Virus record (IMG/VR): IMGVR_UViG_3300042935_000920
Location: 1-47,667 of that record
Length of the DNA stretch: 47,667 nucleotides
DNA from: a virus
Strand: one strand, 5' to 3'
Below are positions 5,638-11,141 of the stretch, in pieces. The stretch's first letter is position 1, and each line of letters opens with the position of its first letter. The notes under the pieces are model-generated. The model searched no databases, was not told the DNA's origin, and saw only the letters and a list, made by a program, of their open reading frames with translations. Position numbers and translations under genes: made by a program.

Positions 5638-5805
5638 TTATTTATTTATTTTTTTGTATAAGAAATCCCAAGCCTTACGGCATAAAAGAATTGACTTACA
5701 GTTATCACAACAGATAACTCCGTGAGGGTTTAACTCAAGGTCATAGATGTCTATGCTAGTGCTAACCGCACCGCATACTGATTTAATTGATACAAAAGTA
5801 CTCAT
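5638..5805 (-). CDS. 55-aa Cys-containing protein
   Basis: ATG at 5805 overlapping the previous TGA as ATGA. The core VICCDNCKSILLC gives a CxxC knuckle with further Cys residues, so metal binding is plausible. The basic tail (LYKKINK) ends just before a terminator. Function unknown. Confidence 0.65.
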   Translation of the reverse strand: MSTFVSIKSVCGAVSTSIDIYDLELNPHGVICCDNCKSILLCRKAWDFLYKKINK

Positions 5806-5924
5806 TTAGTGTAACTACCTTTCTTAATTGCCTCATCTAGCATTTTTGCTAAATCAGGGTGAATTCCTAATGCTGGATTTTCCCAGTAGGTTTCTAATTC
5901 TAATTTTTCTACAAAATCTTTCAT
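5802..5924 (-). CDS. 40-aa hypothetical protein
   Basis: ATG at 5924 and TGA at 5802 with an ATGA overlap. The sequence (MKDFVEKLELETYWENPALG, then IHPDLAKMLDEAIKK) is helical and charged. Not recognised. Confidence 0.6.
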   Translation of the reverse strand: MKDFVEKLELETYWENPALGIHPDLAKMLDEAIKKGSYTK

Positions 5925-5929
5925 TAGTA

Positions 5930-6175
5930 CTACTCCCAACTTCTAGTAGTGGCATACACTACGCTATTGCGTGGAGTGTATTCTATTTCTACTAGATTAG
6001 TTTCTAGTATTGTACCTGTTAAGGCTACGAGGTCTAAGTAATTGTTAGCCTCAATTTCTGAGTTAAAGATAACTCCTAGACAAGTGCTAAACTCTTTCAT
6101 TAGAGGATAGCGTGGGTTAGTATCTAACTCCACACGATAGGATAACTTGTATCCTTTTACTTTTAGTGAATTCAT
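5930..6175 (-). CDS. 81-aa hypothetical protein
   Basis: First gene of its operon, with an AAAGGA ribosome site before the ATG at 6175. It is beta-rich (LKVKGYKLSYRVELDTNPRY, later TLVEIEY-like strands) with a central helix. No known motif. Function unknown. Confidence 0.7.
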   Translation of the reverse strand: MNSLKVKGYKLSYRVELDTNPRYPLMKEFSTCLGVIFNSEIEANNYLDLVALTGTILETNLVEIEYTPRNSVVYATTRSWE

Positions 6176-6192
6176 TGTGAATTCCTTTCTTT

Positions 6193-6211
6193 ATCAAGAA
6201 CCTTTCTTGAT
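6193..6211 (-). promoter_or_regulatory. 5'-leader hairpin
   Basis: A perfect 8-bp stem (ATCAAGAA/TTCTTGAT) with a 3-base loop between the promoter and the ribosome site. Confidence 0.6.
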
Positions 6212-6226
6212 TTTCTTTATACTAGT

Positions 6227-6249
6227 ATTCTAGCAGGGGGTACTGACAT
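6227..6249 (-). promoter_or_regulatory. Leftward promoter, TGTCAG-N-TAnnnT class
   Basis: ATGTCA (6249-6244), 11 bp, TAGAAT (6232-6227), followed by AGTATAAAGAAAA. A CRP-like site is centred about 75 bases upstream of the likely start. Confidence 0.7.
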
Positions 6250-6286
6250 TTAGGGGTGTTTTTCGGGCGTGTCGGAAAAGTATTTT

Positions 6287-6302
6287 TGTGATACTAATCA
6301 CA
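6287..6302. promoter_or_regulatory. CRP/GlxR-like palindrome, copy 7
   Basis: TGTGATACTAATCACA is a perfect TGTGA-N6-TCACA, five bases before a tandem pair of DnaA boxes. Confidence 0.65.
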
Positions 6303-6306
6303 TAGG

Positions 6307-6326
6307 TTATCCACAAGTTATCCACA
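6307..6326 (+). promoter_or_regulatory. Tandem DnaA boxes
   Basis: Two perfect TTATCCACA boxes (6307-6315 and 6318-6326) with starts 11 bp apart, i.e. on the same helix face. Confidence 0.7.
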
Positions 6327-6357
6327 GGCACGTCCCATTTTTGCAGGGGAATTAAAT

Positions 6358-6456
6358 TTATTCTTTTACGAATAAATAAAATCCACTTGCTAAACAGATC
6401 ATAGAGAACCAGAATAGTGCGTTACCACTTACAAAAAATGTTTCATAGAAATTCAT
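6358..6456 (-). CDS. 32-aa hydrophobic membrane peptide
   Basis: The ATG at 6456 overlaps the upstream TAA. A single membrane span (ALFWFSMICLASGFYLFV) fills most of the peptide. The TAA lies in a TTTATTC/GAATAAA inverted repeat that may act as the operon terminator. Role unknown. Confidence 0.6.
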   Translation of the reverse strand: MNFYETFFVSGNALFWFSMICLASGFYLFVKE

Positions 6457-6593
6457 TATGAATAAATCCTTTCTCCGTAGTATTCGTCAAAATCTTTTAT
6501 AGTCATTAGACCTTTATACTCATTACAGAAACCACAAAACTTGGTTTCGCTAGAATAGATTTTTTCACAAAAGCAACAAATTAGTTTAGTCAT
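6456..6593 (-). CDS. 45-aa zinc-ribbon microprotein
   Basis: ATG at 6593, TAA at 6456, with TAATG overlaps at both ends. CCFC and CGFC lie 11 residues apart and form a four-Cys zinc ribbon. The C-terminus is acidic. Function unknown. Confidence 0.7.
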   Translation of the reverse strand: MTKLICCFCEKIYSSETKFCGFCNEYKGLMTIKDFDEYYGERIYS

Positions 6594-6775
6594 TAGTTAG
6601 ACACTTTCCAATCTGTCCACATAGGTAGACGCTCAGGGTCGGTATCGTTATACCAACGCTCTATATTCTGCTCACAATTTTGGCAGAAAGTAAATTGCTC
6701 ATCTCCTACATTAGAGATAGCAGATTTCATAGGGTTATGCTCAACGCATTTTGTTATTTCATTTAGTGTTATCAT
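6593..6775 (-). CDS. 60-aa zinc-binding microprotein
   Basis: The ATG at 6775 has an AAAGG site upstream and is preferred over a TTG at 6784. The pattern KCVEHNPM, then FTFCQNC, gives Cys, His, Cys, Cys, a plausible zinc site. The tail is rich in Trp and Asp. Function unknown. Confidence 0.65.
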   Translation of the reverse strand: MITLNEITKCVEHNPMKSAISNVGDEQFTFCQNCEQNIERWYNDTDPERLPMWTDWKVSN

Positions 6776-6834
6776 TTTTGACAACCTTTCTTTTTTTATT
6801 AGTTAATTTTATTTTATTAAGTTTTTTTATTTTA
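6776..6834. other. AT-rich spacer
   Basis: Almost pure A/T between two genes of one operon. No stem or promoter is convincing. Confidence 0.5.
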
Positions 6835-7005
6835 TTAGCAGTAGCAATACTCGTTATCGCAAGCGCAAGAGCGTTGCTCTGGAAGTGGTAAGCACATTAC
6901 GCAGGTTTCCCACGCTGTAACTCTTTCACACTTAGAGCATTTTACATATCCTAAGTATTCGTTCATTAGAGGGCTATTACCCTGCTCAAATATTCTGTTA
7001 GTCAT
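6835..7005 (-). CDS. 56-aa Cys-rich microprotein
   Basis: First gene of its operon, with a good AAAGGAG site before the ATG at 7005. Eight Cys residues: KCSKC, TCVMC, SCAC and a C-terminal YCYC. Two metal sites are plausible. It is the most Cys-rich of the zinc microproteins in this arm. Confidence 0.7.
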   Translation of the reverse strand: MTNRIFEQGNSPLMNEYLGYVKCSKCERVTAWETCVMCLPLPEQRSCACDNEYCYC

Positions 7006-7023
7006 TTCTGACTCCTTTCTAGT

Positions 7024-7040
7024 TTAATCACTTTGATTAA
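7024..7040 (-). promoter_or_regulatory. 5'-leader hairpin
   Basis: A perfect 7-bp stem (TTAATCA/TGATTAA) with a 3-base loop just after the predicted mRNA start. Confidence 0.6.
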
Positions 7041-7056
7041 CTTTCTTTATACTGTA

Positions 7057-7079
7057 AGTGTAGCAGGGGGGTCTGACAT
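7057..7079 (-). promoter_or_regulatory. Leftward promoter, TGTCAG-N-TAnnnT class
   Basis: ATGTCA (7079-7074), 11 bp, TACACT (7062-7057), followed by AGTATAAAGAAAG. It is the rightmost leftward promoter of the arm. Confidence 0.7.
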
Positions 7080-7111
7080 TTAGTAGGGTATAAAAGGTAT
7101 AAATCGGACAT

Positions 7112-7143
7112 TGTGATGCGTATCACATATGATACAAGTCACA
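7112..7143. promoter_or_regulatory. Two adjacent CRP/GlxR-like palindromes
   Basis: TGTGATGCGTATCACA (perfect) is followed with no gap by TATGATACAAGTCACA (one mismatch). The first is centred about 70 bases upstream of the likely leftward start. Confidence 0.65.
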
Positions 7144-7179
7144 TTGAGGGGGTGCGCTGAGCAGGGCTTATGTAGCAGG

Positions 7180-7199
7180 TTATCCACAGGTTATCCACA
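7180..7199 (+). promoter_or_regulatory. Tandem DnaA boxes
   Basis: Two perfect TTATCCACA boxes (7180-7188 and 7191-7199), again 11 bp apart, in the divergent region between leftward and rightward operons. Confidence 0.7.
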
Positions 7200-7210
7200 G
7201 GCACGTGCTA

Positions 7211-7226
7211 TGTGATGCATATCACA
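7211..7226. promoter_or_regulatory. CRP/GlxR-like palindrome, rightward side
   Basis: TGTGATGCATATCACA (perfect), 22 bases upstream of the -35 box of the rightward promoter. Confidence 0.65.
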
Positions 7227-7247
7227 CACGACACGCCTATAGGGTGC

Positions 7248-7276
7248 TTGACTTTTAGGGGTAGATGTGTTATTAT
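7248..7276 (+). promoter_or_regulatory. Rightward sigma70-type promoter
   Basis: TTGACT, a 17-bp spacer, TATTAT. It drives the small-gene operon 7606-8608 through a leader of about 320 bases. Confidence 0.75.
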
Positions 7277-7307
7277 ACTAGTATAAGAAAAATTAAATAG
7301 AGATAAA

Positions 7308-7369
7308 AGGTTATGAGCCTACCAAATAAGATAACGAATTGTTATATGAGCGTAGCGAATAAGTAACCT
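7308..7369 (+). ncRNA. Structured RNA element, copy 1
   Basis: The outer stem AGGTTA/TAACCT closes the element. Inside are GAGCCTACCAAATAA, a hairpin ATAAC/GTTAT and then TGAGCGTAGCGAATAAG. GC(C)TAC can also pair with GTAGC, with one bulge. A 17-aa frame from the ATG at 7313 overlaps it but is not kept in copy 2, so I favour RNA. No known family recognised. Confidence 0.6.
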
Positions 7370-7477
7370 AAATCACATATCCCACGCTCCACATAGTGAG
7401 ACTACTGGTTAGTATACTAGACAGTACGGGAAATGTATGTTAGTATTACTACATACAAAAAATTAAATAATAGAAAT

Positions 7478-7553
7478 CCTAGTTGAGCCTCTGAGCCTAC
7501 CAAATAAACCGATTATCGGGTGAGCGTAGCAAATAAGAGCAAATAACACTAGG
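7478..7553 (+). ncRNA. Structured RNA element, copy 2
   Basis: The single-stranded segments are kept (GAGCCTACCAAATAA and TGAGCGTAGCAAATAAG), but the outer stem is CCTAGT/ACTAGG and the inner hairpin CCGA/TCGG. Both helices differ from copy 1 while keeping pairing. GAGCCTC and GCAAATAA are partly duplicated on the two flanks. It lies about 50 bases before the first gene. Confidence 0.6.
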
Positions 7554-7605
7554 CAACAAAAAAGGTATCAAATAGATATCGCATTAAAAGAAAGGTTCAC
7601 TAAAT

Positions 7606-7785
7606 ATGAACACTATATATAACGAAATAGCAGAAGAGTTTGGCTCATCTGCACTATCAGTAAATAACCCTACTAACTATGCATTGACACTACGCCAATG
7701 CGCTATTCTAAACGATAAGTATGGGTTTGATAAGGCTAAGGTTATCGTTGAGCGATATATGGCATTATCTAAGGTAGGTAAGTAA
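7606..7785 (+). CDS. 59-aa hypothetical protein
   Basis: The ATG at 7606 has an AAAGG site. The protein (MNTIYNEIAEEFGSSALSVN, then LTLRQCAILNDKYGFDKAKV) is fully helical. It is first in a rightward operon of six small genes behind the structured leader. Not recognised. Confidence 0.7.
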   Translation: MNTIYNEIAEEFGSSALSVNNPTNYALTLRQCAILNDKYGFDKAKVIVERYMALSKVGK

Positions 7786-7787
7786 AT

Positions 7788-7907
7788 ATGAATCCATTTA
7801 CATCAATAATTGATTGGCTAGATGAGAATGCAGACTATGCCCCTATAGGTGCATTCATAGGGTTAGGTATAGCCATAGCCCTAGCCTTTATTTTCGGGGG
7901 TAACTAA
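7788..7907 (+). CDS. 39-aa membrane peptide
   Basis: ATG at 7788, TAA at 7907, overlapping the next gene as TAATG. An acidic N-terminus (FTSIIDWLDENADYAP) precedes a membrane span (GAFIGLGIAIALAFIFGG). Function unknown. Confidence 0.65.
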   Translation: MNPFTSIIDWLDENADYAPIGAFIGLGIAIALAFIFGGN

Positions 7908-7999
7908 TGAGCCTACCTATTATACTAATAGCCTTGTCAGTGCTAGGCACTATACTAGTCCTTATCCCTACCATACTAGATAAGGATAGTGAATACTAA
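7907..7999 (+). CDS. 30-aa membrane peptide
   Basis: TAATG overlap with the previous gene. The peptide is one hydrophobic span (LPIILIALSVLGTILVLIPT) with a charged tail (LDKDSEY). The pair 7788 and 7907 could act together in the membrane. Confidence 0.6.
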   Translation: MSLPIILIALSVLGTILVLIPTILDKDSEY

Positions 8000-8000
8000 T

Positions 8001-8105
8001 ATGCACATATATCTATGCTCACAATGTAGCACCCTTGCGGTAGTTACACAAAAAGGAAAACAAATAACTATTAACCCCTGCTTATGCACAAAAGAAAAGA
8101 GATAA
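8001..8105 (+). CDS. 34-aa Cys microprotein
   Basis: ATG at 8001. CSQC near the N-terminus and CLC near the C-terminus provide four Cys for a metal site. Two bases after the previous stop. Function unknown. Confidence 0.6.
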   Translation: MHIYLCSQCSTLAVVTQKGKQITINPCLCTKEKR

Positions 8106-8109
8106 ATAA

Positions 8110-8310
8110 ATGAAATGCCAAGTTATAAACTGCAAATCAACAGAGTTAGTCTATAGTGGAACAGATGCCTTTATGTTAGGCATTAACACAGAGACCTATT
8201 GCTATAAGTGCGCTAATGCTTATGCACAAATAGATAGAGTTATGTCTAAGGTAAGACAAGATTACCTAGACTCACTCACACCCGTATCAACACTTACTAC
8301 ATCTGACTAG
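8110..8310 (+). CDS. 66-aa zinc-ribbon protein
   Basis: CQVINC near the N-terminus and CYKC at mid-length form a four-Cys zinc ribbon; the C-terminal part is helical (ANAYAQIDRVMSKVRQDYLD). Not recognised beyond the fold guess. Confidence 0.7.
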   Translation: MKCQVINCKSTELVYSGTDAFMLGINTETYCYKCANAYAQIDRVMSKVRQDYLDSLTPVSTLTTSD

Positions 8311-8317
8311 GAGATAA

Positions 8318-8608
8318 ATGTTTGATTGGTTTACAAATCCGTTTAGTGTATTCTTTGATTGGTTAGGATATTTTCTAATCTTTGGTGCCGTAGTTACTAT
8401 GGTGCTAGTTATTGGTGCAGTAGTCGCAATTCCTTTAGGACTAAAACTATTAGGTGTTGCATTTGCTAAAACTATAGTAATAGAAACATCTAAAGTATTA
8501 AAAGATTTAGGTATTGCTAATATAGACCTAAAACAACAAAAAGAAACTAAGCAAATGAAAGCGTATCTAGATCGCAAGGTGACCCCTATACTTACAAAAG
8601 TTAGTTAG
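8318..8608 (+). CDS. 96-aa membrane protein
   Basis: An aromatic N-terminus (MFDWFTNPFSVFFDWLGYFL) runs into hydrophobic segments (IFGAVVTMVLVIGAVVAIPL), giving one or two membrane spans, followed by a basic helical tail that faces the cytoplasm. It is last in the rightward operon. A holin-like role is possible but there is no specific evidence. Confidence 0.7.
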   Translation: MFDWFTNPFSVFFDWLGYFLIFGAVVTMVLVIGAVVAIPLGLKLLGVAFAKTIVIETSKVLKDLGIANIDLKQQKETKQMKAYLDRKVTPILTKVS

Positions 8609-8611
8609 CCT

Positions 8612-8667
8612 CACCCAGTGATATTTATTAGGTGGGTGCCAGTATTAAGATAAAAAATATTGGTACC
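8612..8667 (+). terminator. Overlapping hairpins after the rightward operon
   Basis: CACCCA/TGGGTG (8612-8638) and a longer imperfect stem (8635-8646 with 8656-8667) share GGTG and cannot form together. There is no T run, so this may be an mRNA-end stabiliser or an attenuator rather than a simple terminator. Confidence 0.45.
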
Positions 8668-8836
8668 TCCTAGTAAATAAAAATAAACTAGCATTAATTT
8701 GACATAAATAAAACAAGATCGCTTATGTGCTCACTATATTTTTATCCTGCACTATTTAAAATACTGCATCATACATCTGAACAAAATATTCAGATTTTAG
8801 GCTATTTGAATTTACAAAATTTTTCAGATTTTGCTG
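8668..8836. other. AT-rich gene-free stretch
   Basis: No coding frame. TTCAGATTTT occurs twice, 34 bases apart, before the promoter at 8837. Confidence 0.4.
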
Positions 8837-8842
8837 TATAAT
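8837..8842 (+). promoter_or_regulatory. Leaderless -10 box
   Basis: TATAAT followed by exactly six bases and the ATG at 8849. Confidence 0.6.
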
Positions 8843-8848
8843 GAATTC

Positions 8849-9037
8849 ATGGGAATATTAGAGAATCTAGAAAAAGCCTGGGATCCAGAATTCCAGTTTG
8901 AATCAAACCCTATACCAGAAACAGACAATATCGGCAGAGAAATGTTTTGGGAAGATTTGGGTAGACCAACAGAAGACTCATCCTTGGCTGTAAAATTATT
9001 TTCAGAAACCTGCTGCGCTGACTGTTCTTGCAAATAA
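8849..9037 (+). CDS. 62-aa acidic protein with Cys-rich tail
   Basis: The frame could open at 8831, but the TATAAT six bases before the ATG at 8849 points to a leaderless start there. The body is acidic with Trp and Phe (LEKAWDPEFQFESNPIPETD), and the last residues CCADCSCK hold four Cys. It converges on the gene ending at 9044. Function unknown. Confidence 0.65.
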   Translation: MGILENLEKAWDPEFQFESNPIPETDNIGREMFWEDLGRPTEDSSLAVKLFSETCCADCSCK

Positions 9038-9043
9038 GGTTTG

Positions 9044-9244
9044 TTACCACTTATCGATAGGACACTTTGCATCTTGAAGCGTTGTCTTTAGTTTCATAAA
9101 GCATCCACACTTTCTGCATTTTGCAAGGGACTTCTTAAACCACTCACACCCATTACATATTTTTAAGCGGGACTCAATTAGTTCACGATCTGATCTTGGT
9201 TGATTAGGATCAAATAAGTCAATAAACCTAACATCATCTGACAT
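9044..9244 (-). CDS. 66-aa zinc protein, CGCFM family
   Basis: ICNGCEWF, then CRKCGCFMKLKTTL, then KCPIDKW. This Cys pattern ending in CP..KW is a conserved phage zinc-binding family without known function, and a second member lies at 18319-18558. It is last in the leftward operon from 12423. A role as a small zinc adaptor is inference. Confidence 0.7.
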   Translation of the reverse strand: MSDDVRFIDLFDPNQPRSDRELIESRLKICNGCEWFKKSLAKCRKCGCFMKLKTTLQDAKCPIDKW

Positions 9245-9253
9245 ATTTAAATA

Positions 9254-10150
9254 CTAAGCAATAATTTCTTTTTGCTTCAATAGGTCATAAATATTTGACA
9301 TCATAAAACTAAGGCTTGGCTGGCTTTGTTCAATTTGCATCTTGATATCTTCTTCTCTTAAACCAGCCTGAAGGCCTAAAGCCAAGTTGTCCGCATTGAT
9401 GCTATCTAACATAATCTTTACTGCTTCTTCTTTTGTCATATTTTTATCCTTTTCTTTATATCCAATTGTATCATAAACTCGTCTTTTTGCCAAATTGAAC
9501 TGGTCTATAGAGGCATCGCTATATATCGCTTTTCTATTTTTTTCCAGGGCAGAGATAATGGTAGTCCCTGTTCCACCAAAGATATCTGCTACAGTATCAC
9601 CCTCTTTAGAAAAAGCCTCTATAAGAGTATCTGATATTTCTTTTGGAAAACCATCGTAAACAAATGCCGAATCCTGATATTTGGAGACATCGGTAAAAAT
9701 CCAAGGCTGATCTATAACTAAACTATTTAGCCCAGGCACAGGATATTGAAAATTTTTATCTTTACGTATCTGTAAAATAAGGTTTGCCATATATTGATTC
9801 TTAATTGCTAAATCCACTTTGCCGAAATGCCACATAATAATCTTATCAATAAAAAGGTTTGTATTTTTTATAATATCTGCAATACCTAAAATACCATCGT
9901 GGCAGTTTGGAATAATAAGAAGAATGTTTCCATCATTCTTGAGGGCATCTTCCATATTCTTAAGATATTTAATCATAGACTGACTAAACTCTTCTTGGTC
10001 TCTTAAATTATGTATTTGAAGGTTTGAGTCACCACCGTATTCGTTGTTATTTGTCATTTTAAAATACGGCGGGTGAATTAAAAAAAGATCTACGCTTTTT
10101 GGCGAAAGAAACACATCCCTAGCATCCTTATTATAAAACTCTACTTCCAC
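9254..10150 (-). CDS. DNA amino-methyltransferase-like protein
   Basis: The 298-aa protein has the beta-class order of N4/N6 amino-methyltransferases: a motif IV-like HPPYF near residue 26, then the SAM-binding motif ADIFGGTGTTIISA followed by NRKAIYSDAS. The usual first residue of motif IV is Asp, Asn or Ser; here it is His, so catalysis may be changed or lost. The C-terminal 70 residues are helical. It opens with GTG at 10150, overlapping the upstream gene by ten bases. It could be a self-modification enzyme or a DNA-binding relic. Confidence 0.65.
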   Translation of the reverse strand: MEVEFYNKDARDVFLSPKSVDLFLIHPPYFKMTNNNEYGGDSNLQIHNLRDQEEFSQSMIKYLKNMEDALKNDGNILLIIPNCHDGILGIADIIKNTNLFIDKIIMWHFGKVDLAIKNQYMANLILQIRKDKNFQYPVPGLNSLVIDQPWIFTDVSKYQDSAFVYDGFPKEISDTLIEAFSKEGDTVADIFGGTGTTIISALEKNRKAIYSDASIDQFNLAKRRVYDTIGYKEKDKNMTKEEAVKIMLDSINADNLALGLQAGLREEDIKMQIEQSQPSLSFMMSNIYDLLKQKEIIA

Positions 10151-10911
10151 TCTATCTCCTGATCATATGTAACGCTATACTCGCCACCAAAGATTTCAGC
10201 ATATGAGATTATATCTTTATTATATCTTAATACGGTGTTTAAACCTACTTTGTCTGACATATACTTACTACCCTGGACTAGTGGCTCAAAACTCATCTCC
10301 TGGCCTTCTAGGGCCTTATTAAGGGTATCTATGTATCTTTCCTTGCCGTATCTTTTAGATACAAATGCTTGGTCTACATATTCAAATCTTGCATCTCTAT
10401 CGTTATCCCGTGCAATGTCCGAATTGTCTGTTATGTACTTTACTGCAGGATGATCCATCCGTGTAGACCAATTTCGCATGTTGTCGCTGTACTTCTCCAT
10501 ATTCTTTAGAGTTGAATCAGCGAAAGCCATGCGTATAAGGTCAGAGTCGGAGGTTTGAACCTCTGTTGCGAAACTTATCAAAAAAGCGGTTGCATATGGA
10601 AACTTGTCAGTATATGTCGTCACGCCGAAGTGTACATTCGGATTAAACGACTCGACTGACATATTATCGTCGAGTAAGCGCATATGATTTCCGAGAGATA
10701 CATACTCTTGTCGATTCATATCGCAGTCGACAAACAAACATTCTTCTGGATTGATCCCGTCGGCGAGACACAAGATGTTCTTATCATATGATCCTACTAT
10801 TTTCGAACCGTTAAAACGCTCTATTAATTTTGCGGTCATAAAGCCATCCATATCGGGGGAGATAATTAAATTCTTAGAATGCTCAAGAGTCTCAAGTATA
10901 GAATCTATCAT
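10141..10911 (-). CDS. Degenerate DHH phosphoesterase-like protein
   Basis: The 256-aa protein has an N-terminal fold like DHH phosphoesterases: ISPDMDGFMTAKLI (motif DxDG), then LFVDCDMN, then LLDDNMS where the family normally has DHH. The His pair is absent, so metal-dependent activity is doubtful. The C-terminal half is unassigned. ATGA overlap with the gene before it. The assignment is tentative. Confidence 0.45.
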   Translation of the reverse strand: MIDSILETLEHSKNLIISPDMDGFMTAKLIERFNGSKIVGSYDKNILCLADGINPEECLFVDCDMNRQEYVSLGNHMRLLDDNMSVESFNPNVHFGVTTYTDKFPYATAFLISFATEVQTSDSDLIRMAFADSTLKNMEKYSDNMRNWSTRMDHPAVKYITDNSDIARDNDRDARFEYVDQAFVSKRYGKERYIDTLNKALEGQEMSFEPLVQGSKYMSDKVGLNTVLRYNKDIISYAEIFGGEYSVTYDQEIEWK

Positions 10912-11141
10912 GTCTGTCTTCCCTCCATCATCTTTCTAATTCTATCCGAAAGGACAGACAAGTCAAGTTCGAACTCTTTACTATATTTTTTAATTTCGTC
11001 CAAAGTTGCAAGCATATAGTATTCTTTAGTATATTCTCTATGGTTAAGATAGTTATTCATATCTTTAAAGGGTATGTGTGGACCATCGCACATCCAGGTA
11101 GTTATGCAAAAGGGGCAACCATCAAAGTTATCGTTTATCAT
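10908..11141 (-). CDS. 77-aa Cys-containing protein
   Basis: FDGCPFCITTWMCDGPHI supplies three Cys and a His for a possible zinc site. The rest is helical and charged (EIKKYSKEFELDLSVLSDRI). ATGA overlaps with both neighbours indicate coupled translation. Not recognised. Confidence 0.65.
   Translation of the reverse strand: MINDNFDGCPFCITTWMCDGPHIPFKDMNNYLNHREYTKEYYMLATLDEIKKYSKEFELDLSVLSDRIRKMMEGRQT

Noticed and set aside
527-7079. TGTCAG motifs as L5-type stoperators
   Set aside because: The L5 stoperator reads GGTGGMTGTCAAG; here TGTCAG is followed by a C-rich run at a fixed distance from a -10 box, and no repressor gene is seen.
7313-7366. 17-aa leader peptide overlapping RNA element 1
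   Set aside because: Copy 2 of the element has no ATG or equal frame, so conservation points to RNA structure rather than coding.
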